Assembly: GCF_000967495.1 (NCBI RefSeq)
Contig: NZ_JXXU01000018.1
Coordinates: 62,001 to 126,000 of the forward strand
Direction of reading: 5' to 3'
DNA length: 64,000 nt
Source of the DNA: Vibrio neptunius
GTDB taxonomy: Bacteria; Pseudomonadota; Gammaproteobacteria; Enterobacterales; Vibrionaceae
This document shows positions 17,883-26,406 of the stretch, piece by piece. Positions within the stretch are counted from its first letter, which is position 1, and each line of letters begins with the position of its first letter. A program made the position numbers and the translations under genes. The notes beneath the pieces were generated by a model that was not told the DNA's origin, ran no database searches, and saw nothing but the letters and a program-made list of their open reading frames with translations.

Positions 17883-19574
17883 GTGACCATCGAATTTTCT
17901 GATTTCTCTTTTAAGTACGAGTCACTGGACAGACCGACGCTAAAACATATTAATCTAAGGATAGAGAAAGGAGAGAAAATCGTCATTATTGGCCCAAGTG
18001 GTAGTGGGAAATCTACACTAGGCCAATGTCTCAATGGCCTTATTCCCCATTCCATTTCTGGTGAGATTTCCGGCTCTTTTACCTTGCATGGTCAGGACGC
18101 TTCAAAATGGGAACTACACCAGTTTACCGAGCAGATAGGCACTGTTCTACAAGATACTGACAGCCAGTTTGTTGGCCTGAGTGTCGGTGAAGACATCGCC
18201 TTTGCTCTCGAGAACCAGTTGATGTCGAATATCGACATGTACCCAGTCGTTAAATCAACGGCTCGAATGGTCGAACTTGAAGATATGCTTACCCGTTCTC
18301 CTCATGATTTATCGGGTGGGCAGAAGCAGCGTGTTTCTCTAGCGGGCATTCTCGTCGATGACGTCGACACACTACTGTTCGATGAGCCTCTTGCAGCGTT
18401 GGACCCTAAGACAGGCCGTAAAACGATTGAGATCATAGACCTGCTCCATAAAGAGAGCGGCAAAACAACCATAATTATCGAACATAGGCTAGAAGACGTT
18501 CTCCATCGCCCTGTCGACCGAATCATCCTGATGGAGGAAGGCCGAATCGTCGCAGATATGACGCCAGATGCTCTACTCGCATCATCACTTCTGGAAAAAT
18601 ACGGAATCCGCGAGCCTTTATATTTGTCTGCACTTAAAGCAGCTAACGTTGTTCTCAGTGATGAGGACAAGCCGTCCACATTAGGTGGAATTAATCTTGA
18701 GCAACATGCCAAGCAATTCTCTCATTGGCAATGCAATCCAGCAGTAGCATCAGCACAATCAACAGCACCCTTGCTTTCCATTGATAATTTGACTTATTCC
18801 TATGATGGTGAAAAGAACGCGCTTGATGGTGTAAGTTTCGATATTCATCAGGGCGAGTTTATGTCGATTCTTGGTAAAAACGGCTCAGGTAAGTCGACGA
18901 TCACCAAGCTAATCATGGGTGTCATCGAGCCTGATGCTGGCAGTATAAAAATGCGTGGCCAAGATTTATCAACGCTGTCCATATTTGAGCGAAGCCAGAA
19001 CATTGGCGTGGTCATGCAGAACCCAAATCACATGATTTCACACCATATGATTTTTGATGAAATCGCATTCGGGCTTCACAACCAAGGTCTGAATGAAAAC
19101 GAGATTGAGCAAAAAGTACTTCATGTACTTGAACTGTGCGGGCTAAGCAAATATCGCCACTGGCCGATTTCGGCTCTGAGCTATGGGCAGAAAAAGCGAG
19201 TCACAATAGCTTCTATCCTAGTTCTTGAGCCGGAGTTGCTCATTCTTGATGAGCCGACGGCTGGCCAAGATTATCGCAACTACACATCAATGCTCGATTT
19301 TATCCAAACACTTAACAAGAAACTAGGTATCACCGTTGTGATAATTTCTCACGACATGCACTTAGTCTTAGAGCATACTCAGCGCTCGATTGTAATAGCG
19401 GATAACCGTTTGATTGCAGATGCTCCAATGACCGATGTATTTTCTCAACCTGAATTGCTCAACCAAGCTAACCTGACGACAACCAGTTTGTACGATATGG
19501 CTGAGAGGCTTGACGTTGCAGACAAGAACCAGTTTATGCAGTACTTCATCAAACTGGAGAAGCAAGTCGCATGA
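17883..19574 (+). CDS. ECF transporter tandem ATPase (A and A' domains fused)
   Basis: A 563-residue protein with two ABC ATPase domains. Domain 1 has Walker A GPSGSGKSTL (about residue 38), signature LSGGQKQRVSLA and Walker B TLLFDEPLAALDP. Domain 2 has Walker A GKNGSGKSTI (about 334), a deviant signature LSYGQKKRVTIA and Walker B LLILDEPTAGQDY. It powers uptake with the S and T proteins encoded on either side. It begins with GTG, 6 nt after the S-component stop, and ends in an ATGA overlap with the T gene. The two-domain fusion replaces separate EcfA1/A2. Confidence 0.92.
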   Translation: MTIEFSDFSFKYESLDRPTLKHINLRIEKGEKIVIIGPSGSGKSTLGQCLNGLIPHSISGEISGSFTLHGQDASKWELHQFTEQIGTVLQDTDSQFVGLSVGEDIAFALENQLMSNIDMYPVVKSTARMVELEDMLTRSPHDLSGGQKQRVSLAGILVDDVDTLLFDEPLAALDPKTGRKTIEIIDLLHKESGKTTIIIEHRLEDVLHRPVDRIILMEEGRIVADMTPDALLASSLLEKYGIREPLYLSALKAANVVLSDEDKPSTLGGINLEQHAKQFSHWQCNPAVASAQSTAPLLSIDNLTYSYDGEKNALDGVSFDIHQGEFMSILGKNGSGKSTITKLIMGVIEPDAGSIKMRGQDLSTLSIFERSQNIGVVMQNPNHMISHHMIFDEIAFGLHNQGLNENEIEQKVLHVLELCGLSKYRHWPISALSYGQKKRVTIASILVLEPELLILDEPTAGQDYRNYTSMLDFIQTLNKKLGITVVIISHDMHLVLEHTQRSIVIADNRLIADAPMTDVFSQPELLNQANLTTTSLYDMAERLDVADKNQFMQYFIKLEKQVA

Positions 19575-20410
19575 ATACCACAAAAATGAAGTTTGGTATC
19601 AACTATATCGATACTCAGTCGCCACTACATCGGTTAAACGGTATTACCAAGTTCATCCTGTTCATCGCTTGGATCACAGTGGTGCTAACGACATTTGATC
19701 TGCGTCTGATTAGTTCATTGATTTTTGCTGGTTTATGGCTGCTGAAAAGTACCAGAGTCCCTTTTGGTACTTATAAGCCACTGTTAATTGGTACAGGCAG
19801 TGTGCTGTTACTCAATGCACTGTTTATGTTCCTGCTTGCCCCTCAACAAGGTAGCCAATTGCTCGGGAGCTATACTGTGCTTCTGACTTTTCCCGGCAAC
19901 TACGCGCTAACGCAAGAGACTCTATTTTACTTAGTCACCGTCACACTTAAGTATTTCAGCATGTTCCCGATTGCGCTGGCATTTGTCTTCTCGACTCACC
20001 CAACGGAATTTGCTGCTAGCCTAAACCGTATCGGTGTACCTTATAAGATAGCGTATGCCGTGAGTCTGACGTTGCGCTACCTCCCCGAAGTCAAGAAAGA
20101 TTTCATCAATATTATGCACGCCCAACAAGCACGAGGGTTGGATATCTCCAAAACAGCGCCGTTGTTTAGCCGAATGAAAAACGTCGCCAATATCCTTGGG
20201 CCACTGATCTTTTCCAGCTTAGAACGAGCAGATGAAATCTCTAACGCTATGACACTGCGCGGATTTGGCCGACACAAACGCCGCAATTGGTATAGCCAGA
20301 AACCTCTGTCCCGTGCAGATAGATACTGTCTCATTGGCATCTTCATCATTGTAACTCTAGCCATAGCCAAAAGAGCACTAGAGCCTCAATTGTTCTGGTA
20401 CCCATTCTAA
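19571..20410 (+). CDS. ECF transporter T component (CbiQ-like)
   Basis: A 279-residue membrane protein with about five to six TM segments and the two coupling motifs of EcfT: QQARGLDI (A-R-G, about residue 179) and LRGFGRHK (R-G, about 232). These dock into the ATPase pair. It overlaps the ATPase gene by 4 nt. Together the three genes make a complete ECF importer, with substrate set by the S component. A strong terminator follows at 20421. Confidence 0.9.
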   Translation: MNTTKMKFGINYIDTQSPLHRLNGITKFILFIAWITVVLTTFDLRLISSLIFAGLWLLKSTRVPFGTYKPLLIGTGSVLLLNALFMFLLAPQQGSQLLGSYTVLLTFPGNYALTQETLFYLVTVTLKYFSMFPIALAFVFSTHPTEFAASLNRIGVPYKIAYAVSLTLRYLPEVKKDFINIMHAQQARGLDISKTAPLFSRMKNVANILGPLIFSSLERADEISNAMTLRGFGRHKRRNWYSQKPLSRADRYCLIGIFIIVTLAIAKRALEPQLFWYPF

Positions 20411-20420
20411 ATTTCCCTCT

Positions 20421-20444
20421 AAACCGGGCACTAGCCCGGTTTTT
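20421..20444 (+). terminator. terminator of the ECF operon
   Basis: AAACCGGGC (20421-20429) and GCCCGGTTT form a strong stem with an ACTA loop and a T5 run. Confidence 0.92.
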
Positions 20445-20542
20445 ATCATCGACTCTCTTTACGTTCTTTTACTCGCTCACTACTCTCCTTTACACATCTG
20501 ACGATAAAATTCATCATGTAAATCATTGAGCAAGGATACGTC

Positions 20543-22021
20543 ATGAATATAAATCACATGGTCATCACCCTGATGGCCTACAGCATCTCTTGGACTAGTT
20601 CAGCCAGCCTGACCTACCCTATTGTTGATACAGGCCAAACAGAATGTTTTGACATCAAACAAGCGTCTTCGACCTGCCCCACCTCTTCTGCCGACACTTT
20701 CGGTCAGGACGCACAATACGTTGGTAACTATCCCACATACCAAGCCAACATCGACGGCACCGTCACGGATAAGGTGACTGGGCTAATTTGGTCATCAACC
20801 ACTGATATCAACAACGATGGTAAGATCGACGCCAACGATAAGCTCAGTTATCAAGAAGCGATTGAGTATGTAGACAAGTTACGTCTTGCTGGTTACGACG
20901 ATTGGCGTTTACCTAGTATCAAGGAACTATACTCTTTGATTTTATTCGATGGCCAAGATCCCAGCGGTTTCAGACAATCAGGGACTGTTCATCTTATACC
21001 CTTCATAGATCACCAATACTTTGCAATGAACTCAGGTGATACTGAGTCAGGTGAGCGCTTAATCGACAGCCAGTTTGTATCTAGTACCAAGTACGTTTCC
21101 ACCACGATGCGAGGTGATGAGACGGTGTTTGGTGTCAATTTTATTGATGGCCGAATTAAAGGCTATGGGATTGAAAGCCCACGTGGTGGCCAAAAGACCT
21201 TCTACGTTTTGGCGGTACGTGGCAATAAAATGTATGGACAAAATCAATTCTCTGCCAATACAAACGGAACGATAGAAGACACAGCAACTGGACTGTTATG
21301 GCAACAAAGTGATAGTAGAAAAAATATCAAATTCCCAGAAGCTTTGAGCTACTGTCAAAACTTATCACTCGCAGGTCGAAGTGATTGGCGCTTGCCGAAC
21401 ATCAAAGAGCTGCAGTCCATTGTCGATTATTCTCGTTCTCCCAATACATCCAATTCTGGAGCAATAGACCCGATTTTCGAAGCCACTATGATTAGCAATG
21501 AGGCAGGACAAGCAGACTACGCCAACTATTGGAGCAGTACTACTCACCAAAATTTGCGTAATGGTGCCAACGCCGCCTATATCGCATTTGGCCGTTCAAT
21601 GGGATACATGAATAATCAGTGGATAGATGTTCATGGTGCGGGTTCTCAACGAAGCGATCCTAAGTCTGGCAGCACCAACATGTATCCAACAGGTCATGGC
21701 CCTCAGGGTGATGCGGTGCGTGTAGAGAACATGGTTAGGTGTGTATCAGGAGGTAACGTTGAGTTTGTACACAGCCCTACCCAGAGTCAGCGTAGTGCTA
21801 AGGCCTTCATTAACAAAGAACAAAGTACAAGCTCAATGAAGGCGAAACACATGAATACAATGCCAACTACCACGGGGCGATTACCCCCTAGGATGGACCG
21901 CAATGGTGATGGCAAACTTTCTCGAAATGAGGTTAAGGGTAAACTCGCCCAAGATTTCAGCCGATTAGATAGCAATAATGATGGCTATCTCACTCCAGAC
22001 GAGATTCCGCCTAAACGATAG
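20543..22021 (+). CDS. secreted DUF1566 (Lcl-C type) protein with EF-hands
   Basis: A 492-residue protein with a signal peptide (residues 1-22, cleavage near SSAS). It contains two DUF1566-like domains: about 60-230 (GLIWSS, DDWRLPSIKELYSLI) and about 235-400 (GLLWQQ, SDWRLPNIKELQSIV, YWSSTT). The C-terminus has two EF-hands, DRNGDGKLSRNE (about 451) and DSNNDGYLTPDE (about 476); another DxNxDGxID loop (NNDGKIDANDK) lies near residue 92. Exported, Ca-binding and perhaps surface-exposed is the safest description. DUF1566 also appears in the giant lipoprotein at 51747-56618. Function unknown; ATG follows AAGGA. Confidence 0.85.
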   Translation: MNINHMVITLMAYSISWTSSASLTYPIVDTGQTECFDIKQASSTCPTSSADTFGQDAQYVGNYPTYQANIDGTVTDKVTGLIWSSTTDINNDGKIDANDKLSYQEAIEYVDKLRLAGYDDWRLPSIKELYSLILFDGQDPSGFRQSGTVHLIPFIDHQYFAMNSGDTESGERLIDSQFVSSTKYVSTTMRGDETVFGVNFIDGRIKGYGIESPRGGQKTFYVLAVRGNKMYGQNQFSANTNGTIEDTATGLLWQQSDSRKNIKFPEALSYCQNLSLAGRSDWRLPNIKELQSIVDYSRSPNTSNSGAIDPIFEATMISNEAGQADYANYWSSTTHQNLRNGANAAYIAFGRSMGYMNNQWIDVHGAGSQRSDPKSGSTNMYPTGHGPQGDAVRVENMVRCVSGGNVEFVHSPTQSQRSAKAFINKEQSTSSMKAKHMNTMPTTTGRLPPRMDRNGDGKLSRNEVKGKLAQDFSRLDSNNDGYLTPDEIPPKR

Positions 22022-22027
22022 TAAAGG

Positions 22028-22052
22028 TGGGCTTCTGTTGTGCAGAAGCCCA
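22028..22052. terminator. hairpin between converging genes
   Basis: TGGGCTTCTG pairs perfectly with CAGAAGCCCA around TTGTG. No long T run follows on either strand, so this is a weaker terminator call. Confidence 0.55.
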
Positions 22053-22057
22053 TTCAG

Positions 22058-22837
22058 TCATAATGTAAATTTTTGACTCAGCTGACAGAAGTTTAGCCCC
22101 TCAATTAGGCTAGCAACGGGCTCGAGGCTACTTTTCTCAAACTGAACACCAAATTTACAGTAACGGCTAGTTGTTTTTACATTCCTAACTGTTGCTTCAA
22201 GCACTTGAGGCTCTACCACTTTATCGCTTTCCGTTTCCTGTATGCTTAACGAGATAAGATCACCAACTTTGTGGTTGGTTAGGTTGCGATCCACTACGAT
22301 CAAGCAACCATTGCTCGATATATCGCGAATCTGACATTTAAAATGATGGGATTGTGGCGCCAGTATTCCCTCCAACGCCAACTCCAATCGAGCATTCTCT
22401 CTCAACCCCGCTGCAACCTGAGTCGCGGCAGGCAAAGTGATAAGAAACAAACTGTTTCCCCCAGCCTCAATCACGTACTCCAGCTTACTCTTGAAGTAAA
22501 TTCTAGCGCCTTCACCTGCCTCAGCAATGACACACGCTTTAATTGCATAGCCTCGCTGAAAAAAAACAGCCACTTCTTTCGGAGAAACTTTTGGCATCTC
22601 TATCAACATAAGATTGTTGGAGTGAAGACCAATATACTTGGTTTTGCCTTTGAGATTTTTGCCTGTAGGAGTCGTGATCAGGAATGCAACTTCACTCAAA
22701 GGCTTAACGTCACTGAAGGCGTCTTCACCATATTTGATGTTATCGGAGGGTAACTTGGGGGCTTCTTTCGTCTGGGTAGCATCAGCGGAAGATAGTTCAA
22801 TCACTTCAGCTTTCTCACTTTGCGTCGCTTGTATCAT
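22058..22837 (-). CDS. PilZ-domain c-di-GMP-binding protein (PlzD/YcgR type), second copy
   Basis: A 259-residue protein. A charged N-terminal tail of about 50 residues is followed by a YcgR-N-like domain and a C-terminal PilZ domain. c-di-GMP motifs are intact: RENAR (RxxxR, about residue 149) and DISSNG (DxSxxG, about 176). It shares architecture with the protein at 10598-11335, for example in the TTPxGxxxxxKxxxIGxHSxNL pattern near the start of the barrel. It is probably the PlzD-like protein (VCA0042 type), but I cannot tell which of the two is the direct counterpart. Confidence 0.85.
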   Translation of the reverse strand: MIQATQSEKAEVIELSSADATQTKEAPKLPSDNIKYGEDAFSDVKPLSEVAFLITTPTGKNLKGKTKYIGLHSNNLMLIEMPKVSPKEVAVFFQRGYAIKACVIAEAGEGARIYFKSKLEYVIEAGGNSLFLITLPAATQVAAGLRENARLELALEGILAPQSHHFKCQIRDISSNGCLIVVDRNLTNHKVGDLISLSIQETESDKVVEPQVLEATVRNVKTTSRYCKFGVQFEKSSLEPVASLIEGLNFCQLSQKFTL

Positions 22838-22954
22838 TATTCTATCACATCCATATAAACCAACTCACATATACAGTTTATAAGCAATCACTCAATATCG
22901 GCAACAAAAGTTCGCACAGTCATGACACCCATTTATATTACGCTTAAAAAAGAG

Positions 22955-22983
22955 TCGATTAGAAGAACAATCACGATTATACT
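22955..22983 (+). promoter_or_regulatory. putative promoter of the rsgA-paralogue leader
   Basis: TATACT (22978-22983) is a good -10; TCGATT (22955-22960), 17 nt upstream, is a weak -35. This would give a leader of about 210 nt before rsgA. Bases 22838-22954 show nothing else recognisable. Confidence 0.4.
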
Positions 22984-23040
22984 AATCAGTAGTTTACTAA
23001 GCTGACCAAAAAATCGAACAGATAACGTTAGGAGGATACG

Positions 23041-23088
23041 ATGATTGTAGCAAGAACCCACCCGGCAGAATTAGTGAAGAATAAATAA
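23041..23088 (+). CDS. putative 15-residue leader peptide upstream of the rsgA paralogue
   Basis: An ATG at 23041 has a near-perfect Shine-Dalgarno (AGGAGG) 5 nt upstream, and reads MIVARTHPAELVKNK then TAA. So strong a ribosome site on so short a frame, inside the untranslated leader of a gene, points to a regulatory upstream ORF. The peptide has no hydrophobic anchor, and no repeated rare-codon run typical of amino-acid attenuators. It is followed by competing hairpins. Translation is inferred only from the ribosome site. Confidence 0.5.
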   Translation: MIVARTHPAELVKNK

Positions 23089-23089
23089 C

Positions 23090-23182
23090 CGCAGGTTACA
23101 CACTTCCCTTCTCTTTGCCCGGTGTAATCATACCGGGGTCTCATGACCCTAGCTGACAATTTTTTGCAGAGACCTTTCTGCG
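23090..23182 (+). promoter_or_regulatory. structured leader with mutually exclusive stems before the rsgA paralogue
   Basis: Three local stems are visible: CCCGGT/ACCGGG (23118-23137), GGGTC/GACCC (23136-23149) and GCAGA/TCTGC (23166-23181). They overlap or compete with longer pairings, GGTCTC (23137-23142) with GAGACC (23169-23174) and CGCAG (23090-23094) with CTGCG (23178-23182). The last stem ends about 15 nt before the rsgA ATG, near its GGGG ribosome site. Such alternatives fit a translational or attenuation switch; no named riboswitch matches in full. Confidence 0.4.
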
Positions 23183-23197
23183 TGTCTGGGGTACAAA

Positions 23198-24253
23198 ATG
23201 TATAACAATCCCAAACAGCCGTTGAACTTAGCTCAACTCGGCTGGAATAACTCGTTTCAACAACAACTGACACTTGAAGAACTTGAACACAGTTGCATTG
23301 CACGCGTAGTAGAGCACCATAGAAGTGGATACAAGCTGCTCAGCGAAGATAGTGAAATGACTTTAGCCATACATAAATCACTGCCTATGATGACTGTCGG
23401 TGACTGGCTTTTGTTAGACAAACAAGGTGGCTTCGAGCGTTTATTGGACCGCCAATCTTTGTTTGCTCGTAAAGCTGCTGGCAGCAAAATCGCCGAGCAG
23501 CTTATTGCTGCAAACGTGTCCACTTTGTTTATCGTTTGTGCACTCAACGATGACTTCAATCTAAGCCGTATTGAGCGCTATCTGGCCACTTCAAACGAAG
23601 CCGAGGTCGAGCCTGTCATCGTGTTAACAAAAGCTGATCTTGTCACTGATGCAGAAGAGAAGCGCCAACAAGTGCAGCAACTCGATCCTTTGCTTATGGT
23701 AGAAATGCTCAATGCTTTAGATGGAGAGCAGTATACATCGCTAAGCAGTTGGTGTAAGTCAGGATCCACTGTCGCTTTCATGGGCTCTTCTGGTGTCGGA
23801 AAGTCAACGTTAGTCAATGGCTTACTCGGCGAGCCTGTTCAATTAACAGGAAGCATTCGAGAAAGTGATAGTAAAGGACGACACACCACCACTGGCCGTT
23901 CAATGCACTTCCTGCCAAGTGGCGGTGTCTTAATTGATACACCTGGAATGAGAGAGTTGCAATTGTTTGACTGTGCTGACGGTGTCTCTGAAACCTTCGC
24001 AGATATCGAAACGTTGGCAGCGCAATGTCGATTTTCTGATTGCTGCCACCATAGCGAACCTGGGTGCGCTGTCACTGGTGCGATTGAAACAGGTCAACTA
24101 GACCATCGCCGACTGAAAAACTATCAAAAGTTACTGCGGGAGCAAGAAAGGAATGGAGCAACCATCTCTGAACGCCGAACCTCCCATAAGCAGCAAACCA
24201 AAATGTATCGGAACGTTCAAGCGGCCCGACGTAACCGCAAACAGAGTTTGTAA
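23198..24253 (+). CDS. rsgA: RsgA-type ribosome-assembly GTPase, probable paralogue
   Basis: A 351-residue circularly permuted GTPase. An N-terminal OB-like domain is followed by G4 TKADL (about residue 146), G1 GSSGVGKST (about 196), G3 DTPGMREL (about 247) and a zinc motif [14 protein letters not shown] (about 271-284), in the permuted order characteristic of RsgA. RsgA tests the 30S decoding centre during late assembly, in the cytoplasm. Vibrios carry another rsgA on chromosome 1, so this is likely a second copy, but that cannot be checked here. ATG follows GGGG at 7 nt. It has an unusual upstream leader. Confidence 0.88.
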   Translation: MYNNPKQPLNLAQLGWNNSFQQQLTLEELEHSCIARVVEHHRSGYKLLSEDSEMTLAIHKSLPMMTVGDWLLLDKQGGFERLLDRQSLFARKAAGSKIAEQLIAANVSTLFIVCALNDDFNLSRIERYLATSNEAEVEPVIVLTKADLVTDAEEKRQQVQQLDPLLMVEMLNALDGEQYTSLSSWCKSGSTVAFMGSSGVGKSTLVNGLLGEPVQLTGSIRESDSKGRHTTTGRSMHFLPSGGVLIDTPGMRELQLFDCADGVSETFADIETLAAQCRFSDCCHHSEPGCAVTGAIETGQLDHRRLKNYQKLLREQERNGATISERRTSHKQQTKMYRNVQAARRNRKQSL

Positions 24254-24257
24254 AATT

Positions 24258-24283
24258 AAAAAGGGGCTCTCAGCCCCTTTTTT
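24258..24283 (+). terminator. terminator after the rsgA paralogue
   Basis: AAAAAGGGGCT and AGCCCCTTTTTT form an 11-bp stem with a 3-nt loop and a T6 run. Confidence 0.9.
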
Positions 24284-24461
24284 AGTACAATTCACACAAC
24301 ATTGATAACATTATATTCACACATTAACATTTTCAATAAATTTTCATGCTGAAAATCAATTAATTCTAGACACAATATTTCAACACGCTAGTATTGTCGA
24401 CCTCAGTTCCAATAACTGAAATTACTAAAATTTTATAAAATAATTCATTGCAGGGATAACT

Positions 24462-25679
24462 ATGCAACACAACTCTATCTTTGCCCGCTTTGCACGTGGA
24501 AATCTGGTATTACAGATCCTAGCCGGTATCGTTCTCGGTGTAGGTTTAGCGACTGTGTCACCAGAACATGCGCAAAGTGTTGGTTTACTTGGAAGCTTAT
24601 TTGTCGGAGCACTAAAAGCTGTCGCCCCCATTCTTGTTTTTATTCTGGTTGCAGCATCTATTGCCAATCAGAAAAAAAACCAACACACTTACATGCGTCC
24701 AATCGTGGTTCTGTATCTTTTCGGTACTTTTACCGCAGCATTGACCGCAGTCGCACTTAGCTTCATGTTCCCAACGACACTTACGCTAGTTTCTGGTGCA
24801 GAAGGAGCAACACCACCACAAGGTATCGCAGAAGTCATGAACACATTGCTGTTCAAGATCGTTGATAACCCTGTAAGTGCACTAATGAACGCCAACTATA
24901 TTGGTATTCTGGCATGGGCCATTGGCCTTGGTCTTGCTCTTCATCATGCTTCCGGTACAACCAAAGCGGTATTTGAAGATCTCAGCCATGGTGTTTCTCA
25001 GATCGTTCGTTTCATTATTCGCCTAGCACCATTTGGTATCTTTGGCTTAGTCTCTTCAACATTGGCGACAACGGGTTTCGACGCACTGGCAGGTTATGCT
25101 CAACTCCTAGTTGTTCTGCTTAGCTCGATGCTGATCATTGCTCTAGTCGTGAACCCGATCATTGTTCTAGTCAAAACTGGCGAAAACCCTTATCCACTCG
25201 TATTTCAATGTATACGTGAAAGTGGTGTAACCGCCTTCTTTACTCGTTCAAGTGCAGCAAACATCCCAGTGAATATGGCACTTTGTGAGAAGCTTAAACT
25301 TGATGAAGATACGTACTCAGTATCAATCCCACTGGGGGCAACCATCAATATGGCGGGGGCAGCGATAACTATCACGACACTGACTCTTGCAGCAGTACAT
25401 ACTATGGGTATCGAAATCGACATCATGACAGCCCTACTTCTAAGTATCGTTGCAGCCGTCTCTGCATGCGGCGCTTCTGGTGTTGCTGGTGGCTCATTGC
25501 TACTTATCCCATTAGCTTGTGGCCTGTTTGGCATTCCAAATGAAATTGCAATGCAGGTTGTCGCGGTTGGCTTCATTATCGGTGTGGTTCAAGATTCAGC
25601 AGAAACGGCTCTCAACAGCTCGACTGATGTGGTGTTTACGGCCGCTGTATGTAAAGCGAAGCAAAAGCAAAAAGCTTAA
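24462..25679 (+). CDS. sstT: Na+/serine-threonine symporter SstT
   Basis: A 405-residue DAACS-family transporter of the normal length. It matches E. coli SstT block by block, for example [20 protein letters not shown] near residue 45, then [35 protein letters not shown] and [14 protein letters not shown]. The last block includes the sodium/substrate-binding region. It imports L-serine and L-threonine with Na+ at the inner membrane. It has its own 208-nt AT-rich upstream region and a terminator. Confidence 0.95.
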   Translation: MQHNSIFARFARGNLVLQILAGIVLGVGLATVSPEHAQSVGLLGSLFVGALKAVAPILVFILVAASIANQKKNQHTYMRPIVVLYLFGTFTAALTAVALSFMFPTTLTLVSGAEGATPPQGIAEVMNTLLFKIVDNPVSALMNANYIGILAWAIGLGLALHHASGTTKAVFEDLSHGVSQIVRFIIRLAPFGIFGLVSSTLATTGFDALAGYAQLLVVLLSSMLIIALVVNPIIVLVKTGENPYPLVFQCIRESGVTAFFTRSSAANIPVNMALCEKLKLDEDTYSVSIPLGATINMAGAAITITTLTLAAVHTMGIEIDIMTALLLSIVAAVSACGASGVAGGSLLLIPLACGLFGIPNEIAMQVVAVGFIIGVVQDSAETALNSSTDVVFTAAVCKAKQKQKA

Positions 25680-25710
25680 GCCTCCAGCCTGAACACCCAA
25701 TAATATCTTC

Positions 25711-25735
25711 AGCCCGGCGACATGCCGGGCTTTTT
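25711..25735 (+). terminator. terminator of sstT
   Basis: AGCCCGGC (25711-25718) and GCCGGGCT (25724-25731) form an 8-bp stem with a GACAT loop and a T5 run. Confidence 0.9.
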
Positions 25736-25923
25736 GTTTGCGATTAAATCGTCGCTATCTTCCGCTTATTCTGCCTAGCTATACTCAGATTATGTGTCTT
25801 ACTATCAGAGGCTTAATCCCATTTTATCGACTCATCGAGTAAATTAATTTCCATGGCTAATATCTGAACATATAATTACTAATATAATACTTACTAATTA
25901 ACTGTTGTATCGAAGGAAGGTCT

Positions 25924-26406
25924 ATGAGAGGTGTTATTGTCGCCTTTGTGCTTCTGTTTAGCACGCCCTTGTTCAGTGCTGAGTTAGTCGTTGGCATCGA
26001 TAACCATCAACCTAAAACTTTGGTTTATGCTCAATTGGTTTCCCAATATCCCCCAACCTCCTTCACAACCCAACTTCCATGGCAACCAGAAGCCAATGAG
26101 TTTACTGGGGTGAGGGTCTCTGACATGCTCGAACAGCTCGGCATTCAAGACACAACCTCAGTTTCATTTATCGCTCTCAATGACTACTCGGCGAGTGTAA
26201 CGATAGAAAACATTGTGAAGTACGAGCCTATAATCGCGTACAAAATGAATGGCAAGAAAATGAAAGTGCGAAATAAAGGTCCATATTGGTTGGTCTTTAA
26301 CTTAGACAAGTTCCCTGAGATTGACAACACAACTTTTCATTCTCAAATGGTGTGGCAAATTGGCAAAATAATGATTCACAGAAGTCCTGATGAGAAATCC
26401 AACTAG
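25924..26406 (+). CDS. exported sulfite-oxidase-fold-like protein paired with a diguanylate cyclase
   Basis: A 160-residue protein with an 18-residue signal peptide ending LFSA. Remaining sequence resembles small molybdopterin-oxidoreductase-like domains (LPWQPEANEFTGVRVSDMLE, then NDYSASVTIENI and GPYWLVFNLDK). It has no cysteine at all, so the usual molybdenum ligand is missing and catalysis is unlikely. It overlaps the diguanylate cyclase start by 17 nt, implying a co-translated sensor partner in the periplasm. A role in binding a ligand for the downstream receptor is inference. Confidence 0.65.
   Translation: MRGVIVAFVLLFSTPLFSAELVVGIDNHQPKTLVYAQLVSQYPPTSFTTQLPWQPEANEFTGVRVSDMLEQLGIQDTTSVSFIALNDYSASVTIENIVKYEPIIAYKMNGKKMKVRNKGPYWLVFNLDKFPEIDNTTFHSQMVWQIGKIMIHRSPDEKSN

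Noticed and set aside
23090..23182. Resemblance of GAGACCTTTC near the end of the rsgA leader to the 3' part of the yybP-ykoY manganese riboswitch.
   Set aside because: The conserved 5' half (GGGGAGTAG-like block) is absent, so only a short chance match remains.
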